A program made the translations under genes and the position numbers. A DNA stretch of 64,000 nucleotides from Fuscovulum ytuae (lineage in GTDB: Bacteria; Pseudomonadota; Alphaproteobacteria; Rhodobacterales; Rhodobacteraceae). The notes under the pieces were generated by a model. It was not told the origin of the DNA. It saw nothing but the letters and a program-made list of their open reading frames with translations, and did no database searches. Positions 26,275 to 35,444 of the stretch are shown one piece after another. Every line of letters begins with the position of its first letter. Within the stretch, counting starts at the first letter, position 1. The stretch lies in contig NZ_CP124535.1 of the NCBI RefSeq assembly GCF_029953595.1, forward strand, positions 2,649,001-2,713,000, read 5' to 3'.

Positions 26275-26829
26275 TTATTTAGGCGACCGTTTTGCGAGAA
26301 TACGCTGGAGCGTCCGACGGTGCATGCTAAGGCGGCGCGCGGTTTCCGATACATTGCGATCGCACATTTCATATACGCGCTGAATATGTTCCCAACGGAC
26401 ACGATCTGCCGACATTGGGTTTTCCGGTGGGCCGGGAAGTGTTTCGGTTCGGGAAAGAAGCGCGTTTGTTACGTCATTGGCATCCGCTGGCTTTGAAAGA
26501 TAGTCGGTGGCGCCAATTTTGACAGCCGCAACCGCAGTTGCGATGGCGCCATACCCGGTCAATACTACGATGCGACAATCTGGGCGGCGTTCACGCAAGG
26601 TTTCGACAACGTCGAGGCCATTACCATCTTCTAACCGCAGATCGACAACGGCATAGGCTGGCGGACGGGTCATTGCGATGGCTTTACCCGCGGCCACACT
26701 TTCCGCCGTTTCAGGCTGAAAGCCGCGCTTTTCCATCGCTTTTGCCAGACGTTTCACGAACGGCTCGTCGTCATCGACAAGCAACAGCGTCCGGTCCGGG
26801 CCAAGCTCGGCGGTCAGGTCTTCAGCCAT
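26275..26829 (-). CDS. regA: Redox response regulator RegA (PrrA/ActR)
   Basis: A 184-residue global regulator. The receiver domain has DDDE at 19-22, phospho-acceptor Asp63 in VVDLRLEDG and Lys113 in LSKPAD. After a proline-containing linker comes a Fis-type helix-turn-helix, NVSETARRLSMHRRTLQRIL, which is almost invariant in this family. RegA is phosphorylated by RegB when oxygen or the quinone pool is reduced, and controls photosynthesis, respiration, CO2 and N2 fixation and hydrogenase genes. It is transcribed away from regB, after senC. Confidence 0.96.
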   Translation of the reverse strand: MAEDLTAELGPDRTLLLVDDDEPFVKRLAKAMEKRGFQPETAESVAAGKAIAMTRPPAYAVVDLRLEDGNGLDVVETLRERRPDCRIVVLTGYGAIATAVAAVKIGATDYLSKPADANDVTNALLSRTETLPGPPENPMSADRVRWEHIQRVYEMCDRNVSETARRLSMHRRTLQRILAKRSPK

Positions 26830-26900
26830 GCGGTTCCCCTGTGTTTTGTTCTTGCCTGAAAGTTAGGCGGGTTTCCGGCTTTGGTCAAATCCAACCGCCG

Positions 26901-27512
26901 TCAGTTCGACAGGAAGCAAGAGGTCCTGTCGGCCATCTGTTCGGCGGTTTCGTCGCGTTTGAAGAAATCGACGAAACCCGTTTCAGGCAGAACCAGGTAG
27001 GTGAAGGTTGAATGATCGACGAGGTAATATTCCGGATCATCAGAATTCTGCTTGCGGAAATAGGTCTTGTAGGCCTGAGATGCCGCCTTTACCTGTTCAG
27101 GACTGCCAGTCAGGCCGATCATTTTGGGGTGAAGGTTGGCCGCGAAATCGCGCACGACTTCGGGGGTGTCTCTTTCTGGGTCGATGCTGATGAAGACGGG
27201 CGTTACGTCAAAGCCGCGCTCATCAAGGATATCGATCGCCTCGGCATTGCGGGCATTATCCAACGGACAGACATCAGGGCAGAAAGTGTAGCCAAAGTAT
27301 ACAAGGCTGGGTTTGGTAATGATGTCCTTGTCAGTAACAGTCTGCCCTTCGCCGTTCACAAGGGAAAACGGCCCGCCAATATCGCCTCCGACCGCACCCG
27401 CACGGCATTGCGCAAAGCGATCATCCGGCGCTGCCATTTGGGCATAGGCGAACAGGCCACCCACCATGCCAACGACCGCCGCTGCGGCCAGACCTGCGTA
27501 AAGTTTGCTCAT
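26901..27512 (-). CDS. senC: SCO1/SenC family protein (PrrC)
   Basis: A 203-residue membrane-anchored thioredoxin-fold protein. One N-terminal helix (about 4-24) is followed by the copper-binding CxxxC in TFCPDVC and a conserved His in LVDHSTFTYLV. SCO proteins deliver copper to cytochrome c oxidase. In Rhodobacter the gene sits between regB and regA and affects RegB signalling. AAGGAG precedes ATG 27512; the frame is open further upstream to 27584 but without signal-like sequence. It is divergent from regB and probably leads a senC-regA(-hvrA) transcript. Confidence 0.93.
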   Translation of the reverse strand: MSKLYAGLAAAAVVGMVGGLFAYAQMAAPDDRFAQCRAGAVGGDIGGPFSLVNGEGQTVTDKDIITKPSLVYFGYTFCPDVCPLDNARNAEAIDILDERGFDVTPVFISIDPERDTPEVVRDFAANLHPKMIGLTGSPEQVKAASQAYKTYFRKQNSDDPEYYLVDHSTFTYLVLPETGFVDFFKRDETAEQMADRTSCFLSN

Positions 27513-27607
27513 GCCATCGCTCCTTGGCTTTTGCCGACATTGATCCTGCAAGCCGCGCTGCATAACAATGCGAAACTTGGTCACGTCGTCGTGTAGGGCC
27601 TCTTTCG

Positions 27608-28996
27608 ATGATGAATCCCGGCTTCGGCCTGCTTTCCCGCGATACGCGCAGCGATTGGGTTCGGCTGCGAACCTTGATCCTTTTGCGGTGGATGGCGATT
27701 ACGGGCCAGATTGCAGCAATCACAGTCGCAGACCGTGTATACGGGATCGAGCTGCCCTTGGGCCTTTGCTACATGGCAGTGGGCGCTTCGATCATTGCCA
27801 ACCTTATTTCGATTTTCGTCTATCCGGAAAACAAGCGATTGAGCGAGGTGGAAGCGATGCTGACGCTTCTGTTCGATCTGTCTCAATTGGCTTTCCTGCT
27901 CTACCTGACAGGCGGACTAACAAATCCCTTCGCCCTTCTGATTCTTGCGCCCGTGACGATTTCGGCATCCGCCCTCGAACTGCGGACCACGCTGTTCCTG
28001 GGGGCTTTGGCCATTCTGTTCACGTCATTGATCGCGTTCGTCAATGTTCCGTTGCGCTTCGCGGATGGGTCCGCATTACAGGTGCCGCTGGTTTTTGAAT
28101 TCGGGTTCTGGCTGGCCATCGTGATCGGGATCGTGTTCTTGGGGCTTTATTCCAGAAGGATTGCAACTGAGATTCGATCCATGTCGGACGCCCTGTTGGC
28201 CACGCAAATGGCCTTGGCGCGCGAGCAAAAGCTGACGGATCTTGGTGGGGTGGTCGCCGCTGCAGCGCATGAGTTGGGCACGCCACTGGCGACGATAAAA
28301 CTGGTCAGCGCCGAAATGATGGAAGAGTTGAAGGATCAACCTGATCTAGCAGAGGATGCGCGCCTTATTCGTGATCAAGCGGATCGTTGTCGGGATATCC
28401 TGCGCGGTATGGGGCGGGCTGGGAAGGATGACCTTCATCTTCGACAGGCCCCGCTTGCGTCTGTTCTGCGTGAAGCGGCAGAGCCGCATATGGGGCGGGG
28501 CAAGGAGGTTGCATTTAGCTTGTCACCCGGAGCGGGCTCGGGCGAACGGCAGCCGATGATCTTGCGGCGACCCGAGGTGATCCATGGATTACGAAACCTG
28601 ATCCAGAACGCCGTGGACTTTGCGCGCACAAAGGTATGGGTCGATGGCGAATGGACGGATCGCTCGATCACGATCCGGATTGTGGATGACGGCGAGGGCT
28701 ATCCGCCACAAGTGATCGGACGGATCGGCGACCCCTTCGTCAGATCACGGCGATCTGTTCAGGATCTGGAACGGCGCCCCGAATATGAGGGGATGGGGCT
28801 GGGTCTTTTCATTGCGAAGACCCTTCTAGAGCGGACAGGGGCAGAACTTTCCTTCGCCAATGCGTCGGACCCCTTTCTTACGCCTGAGGAACGGCCAGAA
28901 CGATGTGGCGCGATCGTGGAACTTGTCTGGATGACAGGCGACATTACGGCACCACCCAGCTCCAGTCTTGGAGATAACAAACCCTTTGAAGCCTGA
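27608..28996 (+). CDS. regB: Redox sensor histidine kinase RegB (PrrB/ActS)
   Basis: A 462-residue membrane kinase with six hydrophobic segments in the first 180 residues. The ubiquinone-binding GGxxNPF motif appears as GGLTNPF at about 102-108. The H-box is AHELGTPLATI with His221, and the redox-active cysteine is Cys261 in DRCRDIL. The 40-residue His-Cys spacing equals that reported for R. capsulatus RegB (H225, C265). The ATPase domain has NLIQNAVDFA and GMGLGLFIAKTLLE. It is divergent from senC-regA, the canonical arrangement. Confidence 0.96.
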   Translation: MMNPGFGLLSRDTRSDWVRLRTLILLRWMAITGQIAAITVADRVYGIELPLGLCYMAVGASIIANLISIFVYPENKRLSEVEAMLTLLFDLSQLAFLLYLTGGLTNPFALLILAPVTISASALELRTTLFLGALAILFTSLIAFVNVPLRFADGSALQVPLVFEFGFWLAIVIGIVFLGLYSRRIATEIRSMSDALLATQMALAREQKLTDLGGVVAAAAHELGTPLATIKLVSAEMMEELKDQPDLAEDARLIRDQADRCRDILRGMGRAGKDDLHLRQAPLASVLREAAEPHMGRGKEVAFSLSPGAGSGERQPMILRRPEVIHGLRNLIQNAVDFARTKVWVDGEWTDRSITIRIVDDGEGYPPQVIGRIGDPFVRSRRSVQDLERRPEYEGMGLGLFIAKTLLERTGAELSFANASDPFLTPEERPERCGAIVELVWMTGDITAPPSSSLGDNKPFEA

Positions 28997-29115
28997 CGAA
29001 GCAACACGCTGCGGAAAGGACGCGCGCTGTGAAAAAGGGGAGAACTATTTTGGCAAAATTAACGAAGTGTTAAGGTTACTCGCCCAAAAGTTGCATGACA
29101 CCTTGGGTAGGTTGC

Positions 29116-30273
29116 ATGGCTTATTGGGGAGAATTAGGCAGCGTCATGTTTGGGCTGGGCCTTGTGATCCTGGCTCTAGCGATAGCCGTTCGTATGGACG
29201 GGGCGACGATCTTGCGACGGCTGAGCCTGCGGCGGGCTGCTGCGCGGGCGGCCGAGGGGCTTCCCTTTCCTGTGTGGGTGAACCGGGCCGAGCAGGTGAA
29301 AGACGTGCCGCCAGACTGGGCCAACGCTGCATTCTTTCGCTTGTCTGCGGAAGACCGACTGATCATTCTGCATGGGAGCGGAAGATTGACTGTCGGCGAA
29401 GGCAGTGAAGCCGCACAATTCGAGCGTCAATCCGTGGGGACGATCGGGTTTGCCCTTCCTTGTGACGACTTGGCGCGCGTTGAAGTTAGCCTGCGCGACA
29501 TGTTGCAATCGATGACCCAGACTTTTGCGCAACTCCCTTTGGGTGTCGCGGTCTTTGATCGGGTGGGTCATCTGAACAGTTTCAACCCTGTCCTTGTGGA
29601 GCTGACGGGACTTTCGCCTGCCTTCCTCTCGCGTCGGCCAAGCCTGACGGCGATGCTTGATGCGATGAGGGATCGCAGCATGGTACCGGAACCTGCGAAC
29701 TGGAAGAATTGGAAGGCGGAACTTGTCGATATGGAAAGGGCCGCAGCGAAAGCTGCTTTTGAAGATGTTTGGGCCTTGCCAGGCGGCCAGACATATCGAG
29801 TGACGGGCCGACGACACAGGGGGGGTGGCTTGGCCCTGATGATCGAGGATATCTCTCCTGAAATCCTGCGCGGACGGCGCTATCGCGCCAGTCTGGATCT
29901 CTGTCAGGCCGTGATCGACAGGATGGATGAGGCGATTGCGGTCTTTGCAGCGTCTGGGCAGCTTGTTCTTTCGAATCTGGCCTACGCGGCCCTCTGGGAC
30001 CACGATCCGGTGGCGGGGGTAGGAAAGATGGATCTGCGGCAGGTGGCAAGCCAATGGCGGGCCGCCTCTGCCCCCACGTCCCTTTGGGCCGAGTTGGAGG
30101 CGTTCGGGGATTTGACCGATGATCGGCGCGCATGGCAGGGCGAGGCGCGGCTGATCGATGGCCGCCTGATCCGTTGTCGTTGCGAACCGATGACAGAAGG
30201 TGCGATGCTGATTGGATTTCGTGCCGTGCCAACCGACGGACCGATGAAGACTGTCTTGGTTGGGCGCGGCTGA
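29116..30273 (+). CDS. Membrane-anchored PAS-domain protein without kinase domain
   Basis: A 385-residue protein. An N-terminal transmembrane helix (about 8-26, VMFGLGLVILALAIAV) is followed by a stretch resembling PAS and histidine-kinase linker sequence. Two PAS-like regions begin near 140 (FAQLPLGVAVFDRVGHLNSFN) and 270 (DRMDEAIAVFAASGQLVLSN). No H-box or ATPase domain follows; the frame ends 38 bases before tsaE. I start at ATG 29116, which has GGGTAGG upstream; ATG 29095 is an alternative. It may be a sensor partner or a kinase that lost its catalytic half. Confidence 0.7.
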   Translation: MAYWGELGSVMFGLGLVILALAIAVRMDGATILRRLSLRRAAARAAEGLPFPVWVNRAEQVKDVPPDWANAAFFRLSAEDRLIILHGSGRLTVGEGSEAAQFERQSVGTIGFALPCDDLARVEVSLRDMLQSMTQTFAQLPLGVAVFDRVGHLNSFNPVLVELTGLSPAFLSRRPSLTAMLDAMRDRSMVPEPANWKNWKAELVDMERAAAKAAFEDVWALPGGQTYRVTGRRHRGGGLALMIEDISPEILRGRRYRASLDLCQAVIDRMDEAIAVFAASGQLVLSNLAYAALWDHDPVAGVGKMDLRQVASQWRAASAPTSLWAELEAFGDLTDDRRAWQGEARLIDGRLIRCRCEPMTEGAMLIGFRAVPTDGPMKTVLVGRG

Positions 30274-30311
30274 CGCTTGCGATAGCGGCAGGGGAAGATA
30301 AAACTGCGGCC

Positions 30312-30788
30312 ATGATGGTCGTGATCCCTCCAGAAGCTGTTTTGGTCCTGCCGGATGAGGCCGCGACGACCGCCTTGGGTGAATGGCTGGCACAGATCCT
30401 TCGGCCCGGTGATACTGTCTTGCTAGAAGGGCCGATCGGGGCCGGAAAATCGCACCTTGCCCGCGCGTTGATCAGGGCAAAGTTAGGGCGAATGGAGGAT
30501 GTGCCGTCGCCAACCTTTACGCTGGTGCAGACCTATGATGCTGGCGAAACCGAAATTTGGCATGCAGACCTCTACCGCCTTTCCGTGCCGGATGAAGTTC
30601 TGGAGTTGGGTCTGGAGGATGCCTTTGCTTCTGCCATCTGTTTGATCGAGTGGCCAGATCGGCTTGGCTCTTATCTGCCAGATGATGCGTTGCATCTGCG
30701 CCTAAGTGCAGAGGGCGAAGGCAGGAAAGCCCATTTGAGTGGTGGTCGGCCCGGACTGCTGGACCAGGTCAAGGGTTGGTCGGCATGA
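30312..30788 (+). CDS. tsaE: tRNA threonylcarbamoyladenosine biosynthesis ATPase TsaE
   Basis: A 158-residue P-loop ATPase that assists TsaD and TsaB in t6A formation. The Walker A motif is GPIGAGKSHLAR, and the family segments PSPTFTLVQTY, HADLYRL and LIEWPDRLG are all present. The start is ATG 30312 (ATG 30315 is adjacent). It overlaps amgK by four bases and begins the tsaE-amgK-murU-addB-addA run. Confidence 0.95.
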   Translation: MMVVIPPEAVLVLPDEAATTALGEWLAQILRPGDTVLLEGPIGAGKSHLARALIRAKLGRMEDVPSPTFTLVQTYDAGETEIWHADLYRLSVPDEVLELGLEDAFASAICLIEWPDRLGSYLPDDALHLRLSAEGEGRKAHLSGGRPGLLDQVKGWSA

Positions 30789-31801
30789 CGGATCGAAAGG
30801 AACTGTCGAAGCGGTTTCTCGTAACGGCCGGATGGGGAACCAGTGACAGATGGGCCTTGGCGGGTGATGCGTCCGATCGGCGCTATGACCGCCTGTCGAT
30901 GGAAGGGCATTCAGCGGTTTTGATGGACGCCCCGCCGGGAACGGCAGAGGACACAGCCACGTTTGCGCGGATCGCACGGCATCTGGCTGATCTGGGGCTG
31001 TCACCGCCCGCAATTTATGCCGAAGATCACGAGAATGGTTTTCTGTTGTTGGAAGACCTTGGGGATGGGCTTTTTTCACGTTTGATCGCACATGATCCGG
31101 GACTGGAAGGCGCGCTTTATGCCGGGGCAACCGATGTTCTTTTGGCGATCCATAACAGCCCGACCCCGATTGACCTGCCCGACCTTTCAGCGCGGGAATG
31201 GGCAGAGGCGGCGGCCTTCGTTTTGTCCTGGTACGTCTTCGCCGTGTCAGGCGAGGAGCCTAATTCAGCAGAATTTGTGACTGTTTTGGAAGAGTTGATG
31301 AGGGCCTACGCAGACGACCCACGTGTGATGATCCTGCGGGATTACCATGCCGAAAACCTGCTTTGGCTGCCGGACCGGCACGATGTGGCACGGGTGGGAC
31401 TCTTGGACTTCCAACTGGCCCAGATGGGGCAGCCGGGATATGATCTTGTATCGCTTCTGCAGGATGCGCGGCGCGATGTTTCGGCAGAGACAGAGGCCGC
31501 AATGATTGCGCGGTTCTGTGCGGGGAAGGGAATAGACCCCGACGTTTTCGCGCCATCCTATGCCACGCTAGGCGCGCAAAGGGCACTTCGCATTCTTGGT
31601 GTTTTTGCCCGACTTTGCCTGAAGAACGGAAAGGGTGGCTATGTCAGTCTGATGCCACGCGTCTGGACGCAGTTGCAACGCAATCTGGAACATCCATCAC
31701 TTACGCCGCTGGCGGAAATTTGCAGTGCACTTCTTCCGGAGCCTGATCCGGAAGCCTTGGAAAGGATAGGTAACCAATGCGGCCGATATGCCCACCGCTG
31801 A
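30785..31801 (+). CDS. amgK: N-acetylmuramate/N-acetylglucosamine kinase AmgK (aminoglycoside phosphotransferase fold)
   Basis: A 338-residue phosphotransferase-family protein. The nucleotide-loop region is GDASDRRYDRL, the catalytic loop LRDYHAENLLWL and the Mg-binding segment GLLDFQLAQMGQPGYDLVSLL. Paired with the nucleotidyltransferase just downstream it matches AmgK-MurU, which recycles cell-wall MurNAc to UDP-MurNAc and bypasses the fosfomycin-sensitive MurA step. Its ATG overlaps the tsaE stop. The specific substrate is inferred from this pairing. Confidence 0.85.
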   Translation: MTDRKELSKRFLVTAGWGTSDRWALAGDASDRRYDRLSMEGHSAVLMDAPPGTAEDTATFARIARHLADLGLSPPAIYAEDHENGFLLLEDLGDGLFSRLIAHDPGLEGALYAGATDVLLAIHNSPTPIDLPDLSAREWAEAAAFVLSWYVFAVSGEEPNSAEFVTVLEELMRAYADDPRVMILRDYHAENLLWLPDRHDVARVGLLDFQLAQMGQPGYDLVSLLQDARRDVSAETEAAMIARFCAGKGIDPDVFAPSYATLGAQRALRILGVFARLCLKNGKGGYVSLMPRVWTQLQRNLEHPSLTPLAEICSALLPEPDPEALERIGNQCGRYAHR

Positions 31802-32475
31802 TGCTATTTGCGGCAGGGATGGGCACGCGGATGGGTGCGTTGACTGCCAATCGACCAAAGCCGCTTATCCCTGTCGCGGGGCGGTTTCTGATCGATCACG
31901 CGCTCGCCTTGGTGGATGATGCGGGGATAGATCGGGTCGTCGTCAATACACATTACCTTGCTGATCAGATTGAGAGCCACATCGCGACGCGTGGCCTGAT
32001 TGTATCACGTGAAGAACCTGAGGTTCTTGAGACAGGAGGCGGATTGAAGCGTGCGCTTCCCCTGTTGGGGGATGATCCGGTGATGACACTGAACACCGAT
32101 GCCGTTTGGACGGGGCGCAATCCATTGGTTGAATTGATGGAGGCTTGGGACGAAGTACGGATGGACGGTTTGTTGCTGTTGTTGCCCGTGGAAAAGGCCG
32201 TGGGTCACTTTGCGAAGGGCGACTTCCTGATGGACGGGGATGGGCGTCTGGAACGGGCGAATGGTAGACTTGGGCCTGTTTACCTAGGGGCGCAAATCCT
32301 AAAAACGGCGGGGCTGGCCGAGATTGAGGCAGAGGTCTTTTCCCTTAACCTGCTGTGGGATCGGATGATTTCAGACGGACGACTCTATGGGATGATCCAT
32401 GACGGTGGTTGGTGTGATGTTGGAAGGCCAGAAGGGATCGTATCGGCAGAAACACTTTTGAGGGCACCCGCATGA
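31777..32475 (+). CDS. murU: N-acetylmuramate-1-phosphate uridylyltransferase MurU
   Basis: A 232-residue nucleotidyltransferase. The N-terminal pyrophosphorylase signature is LFAAGMGTRMGALTANRPKP, with ETGGGLKRALPLL and the metal-binding LNTDAVW following. It makes UDP-MurNAc from MurNAc-1-phosphate in the recycling pathway started by AmgK. ATG 31777 gives the usual short lead into the signature and overlaps amgK by 25 bases; ATG 31801 is the alternative. Its stop overlaps addB. Confidence 0.87.
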   Translation: MRPICPPLMLFAAGMGTRMGALTANRPKPLIPVAGRFLIDHALALVDDAGIDRVVVNTHYLADQIESHIATRGLIVSREEPEVLETGGGLKRALPLLGDDPVMTLNTDAVWTGRNPLVELMEAWDEVRMDGLLLLLPVEKAVGHFAKGDFLMDGDGRLERANGRLGPVYLGAQILKTAGLAEIEAEVFSLNLLWDRMISDGRLYGMIHDGGWCDVGRPEGIVSAETLLRAPA

Positions 32476-35444
32476 TGTTTATGGCAGCGGGGCCACGTTT
32501 TTTTCACCTGCCGCCAGGCGTGGATTTCGCGCGCGAACTGGTTCGGGGCCTGAAAGCGCGACTTGCGGGCCAGCCGCCGGAGGCGATGGCACGGGTAACC
32601 GTTTATCTGAACACGGCGCGGATGCGGCGGCGGGTAATCGAGGGCTTTCTTGAAGATGGGCCGGGGCTTTTGCCAAGGTTGCGGCTTTTAACGGATATTG
32701 GTGAGGGCCTACCTCTTCTGAACCTGCCGGGACCGGTGTCACCCCTGCGTCGCAGGCTAGAATTGACCCAATTGATCGCCGGTCTTCTGGATCGGCAACC
32801 TGATCTTGCCCCTCGGTCTGCGCTTTTCGACCTTGCCGACAGTCTGGCCGGACTTATGGACGAGATGCAGGGTGAAGGGGTGCTTCCCGAACGTATTGCC
32901 GCATTGGACGTCTCGAACCATTCCGCTCACTGGGCGCGCACACGCGAATTCCTGCGTATCGTCACACCCTTTTTCACCGGGGACGATGCGCCGGATGGGG
33001 AAACCCGGCAAAGAATGGCGGTTTCGCGTCTATCAGCACTGTGGATGGAAGCTCCGCCGCACGATCCGGTAATCGTGGCAGGTTCCACCGGTTCGCGGGG
33101 AACAACGGCAGCGCTTATGGAGGCGGTGGCGAAGTTGCCACAAGGGGCGCTGGTTCTGCCGGGTTTTGATCCGTTCATGCCACAGGATGTGTGGGAAAGC
33201 CTTGATGATGCGATGACGGGCGAAGACCATCCGCAATTCCGGCTACGCCGGCTAATGGATCGATTGTCGGTTGAACCGGCGGATGTGGCACCCTGGACAG
33301 AAGCTGTGCCTCCGGCTGAGGATCGGAACCGGCTGATTTCCCTTTCACTGCGCCCGGCCCCCGTGACAGATCAATGGCTTCATTCCGGTAAAGACCTGCC
33401 GGATCTGATCGAGGCGACCCAAGGGATGGCCCTGATTACGGCCCCATCTCCGCGCAGCGAAGCGTTGGCGATTGCGCTTGTGATGCGCGAAGCGGCCGAA
33501 ACAGGCGTCACGGCTGCGCTGATCACACCCGACAGGATGCTGACGCGCCGTGTCACCGCTGCTTTGGATCGGTGGGGAATTTTGCCCGATGATTCTGCGG
33601 GTAAGCCGCTTGCCCTTTCCGCGCCCGGCCGTTTTTTGCGCCATGTGGCAGGCATCATGGGGCTTAAGCTGACATCAGATGTCCTGCTGACGTTGCTGAA
33701 ACATCCCCTTGCCTTCACGGGTGGAGATCGGGGACAGCACCTGCTGCACACGCGACGGCTGGAACTGCATTTACGGCGGGAAGGGCCTGCTTTTCCGACG
33801 GGGGATGACCTTCGAAACTGGGCGCGCGCCAGGGTTGAAAGAGGTAAGGACGACGGGATCGAGATTTGGGCCGAAGCCCTTGCTAGGATTATCGATATTG
33901 CCGCGCAAGTGGTGGATGCCCCGCTTGTCGATCTTGTGGCGCTGCATCTTGAACTTTCAGAGGCGATGGCGCGTGGAACTGCGGCCGAAGGAACCGGGGT
34001 TCTGTGGGATAAAGAGGCCGGTTCCGAGGCGCGCGCGGTTATGGATACCCTGCTTTGTGAGGCAGATGCGGGTGGTCACCTAACTGTGGCGGCCTATCGG
34101 GACATGTTTGAAGCGGTAATCGCGCGTGGTGAGGTCAGGGAAAGTGTTTTGGCGCATCCCCGCCTTTTGATCCTCGGCCCACGAGAGGCGCGGGAGCATG
34201 CGGCAGAACTGGTCATCCTTGCCGGGCTGAATGATGGGACTTGGCCGCGCCTGCCCGATCCCGATCCTTGGTTGAACCGACAGATGAGGAAGGATGCCGG
34301 GCTATTGCTTCCGGAACGGCAAGTGGGTCTGTCTGCCCATGATTATCAGATCGCCGTCGCTGCGCCGCGCGTCATCCTAAGCCGTTCGGCAAGGGATGCA
34401 GAGGCGGAGACGGTGTCATCCCGATGGCTGAACCGATTGACCAACCTGATGGCTGGTCTGCCCGAAAAACGCGGGCCAGATGCCCTGCGCGCAATGGAAC
34501 GGCGCGGAACCCAGTGGTTGAAACTTGCGGAGGCGCTGGAGGAACCCACCACAGAAATGGATGCGGACCCGCGATTGCAACCGGCCAATAGGCCATCGCC
34601 CCGCCCCAAGTCCGATCAGAGGCCGAAGGAGCTTTCGCTGACAAGGATAAGCCTGCTGATCCGTGATCCTTATGCGATCTACTGCCGCTATGTCCTGCGC
34701 CTGAAGCGGCTTGATCCCTTGCGACATGAGCCAGACGCTGCCCTGCGCGGCCAAATCCTGCACAAGATACTTGAGCGTTTCGTGCGTGATCGGCCTGATG
34801 CTGAAGACCTGAACGCGGCAAAAGCGCGCCTGCTGTCCACGGCACGCGAAATTTTGGGTAAGATGGTGCCATGGCCCGCGGCACGGGCGCTTTGGTTGGC
34901 GCGACTGGCGCGGGCCGCAAATTTCTTTCTGGATGTGGATGGGAAAGATGGTGGAACGCCAATCATCTTAGAGAAGGCAGGGGCCGTGAAGGTTGCGCCC
35001 TTCGATTTCCGGCTGACCGGGACACCGGACCGGATTGACCGTCTTCCGGATGGGCGCCTGCACATCTTGGATTACAAGACCGGGAACCCTCCCACTCAGG
35101 CGATGCAGAAAGCGTTCGACAAGCAATTGCTCTTGGCAGCCGCTATGGCAGAGAGGGGCGGTTTTTCAGATCTTGATCCAGCAGATGTAGCACGGATCAC
35201 CTATGTTGGTCTGGGAAGTTCTCCGAAAGTCGAAACAACGGAGATCACGCAGGAAATCACCGCCGAAGTCTGGGAGGGTTTGAGGGCCTTGATCGCACAT
35301 TACGCGAAAGAGGCGTCTGGCTACACCGCGCGGCGAGCGGTCCAGAAGGAACGCTATGCCGGGGATTATGACCACCTGTCGCGACTTGGCGAATGGGATA
35401 CCACTGATGATCCCGTTCCCGCGCCAGTAGGGGGTGCGAGATGA
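32472..35444 (+). CDS. addB: Double-strand break repair protein AddB (alphaproteobacterial type)
   Basis: A 990-residue AddB. With AddA it forms the helicase-nuclease that resects DNA ends for RecA-dependent repair. The helicase-like N-terminal two thirds are degenerate, as usual in alphaproteobacteria. The C-terminal PD-(D/E)XK nuclease is clear: RGQILHKILERFV, then LTGTPDRIDRL and ILDYKTGNPPT at about residue 866. The iron-sulphur cysteines known from Bacillus AddB are absent; only one Cys (IYCRYVL) is in this domain. The start overlaps murU, and the stop overlaps addA. Confidence 0.93.
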   Translation: MMFMAAGPRFFHLPPGVDFARELVRGLKARLAGQPPEAMARVTVYLNTARMRRRVIEGFLEDGPGLLPRLRLLTDIGEGLPLLNLPGPVSPLRRRLELTQLIAGLLDRQPDLAPRSALFDLADSLAGLMDEMQGEGVLPERIAALDVSNHSAHWARTREFLRIVTPFFTGDDAPDGETRQRMAVSRLSALWMEAPPHDPVIVAGSTGSRGTTAALMEAVAKLPQGALVLPGFDPFMPQDVWESLDDAMTGEDHPQFRLRRLMDRLSVEPADVAPWTEAVPPAEDRNRLISLSLRPAPVTDQWLHSGKDLPDLIEATQGMALITAPSPRSEALAIALVMREAAETGVTAALITPDRMLTRRVTAALDRWGILPDDSAGKPLALSAPGRFLRHVAGIMGLKLTSDVLLTLLKHPLAFTGGDRGQHLLHTRRLELHLRREGPAFPTGDDLRNWARARVERGKDDGIEIWAEALARIIDIAAQVVDAPLVDLVALHLELSEAMARGTAAEGTGVLWDKEAGSEARAVMDTLLCEADAGGHLTVAAYRDMFEAVIARGEVRESVLAHPRLLILGPREAREHAAELVILAGLNDGTWPRLPDPDPWLNRQMRKDAGLLLPERQVGLSAHDYQIAVAAPRVILSRSARDAEAETVSSRWLNRLTNLMAGLPEKRGPDALRAMERRGTQWLKLAEALEEPTTEMDADPRLQPANRPSPRPKSDQRPKELSLTRISLLIRDPYAIYCRYVLRLKRLDPLRHEPDAALRGQILHKILERFVRDRPDAEDLNAAKARLLSTAREILGKMVPWPAARALWLARLARAANFFLDVDGKDGGTPIILEKAGAVKVAPFDFRLTGTPDRIDRLPDGRLHILDYKTGNPPTQAMQKAFDKQLLLAAAMAERGGFSDLDPADVARITYVGLGSSPKVETTEITQEITAEVWEGLRALIAHYAKEASGYTARRAVQKERYAGDYDHLSRLGEWDTTDDPVPAPVGGAR

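Noticed and set aside
29176-30393. A 405-codon leftward frame opposite the PAS protein
   Set aside because: It is rich in Arg, Pro and His as expected for a GC-rich shadow. The PAS frame on the other strand has family-like motifs and a ribosome-binding site.
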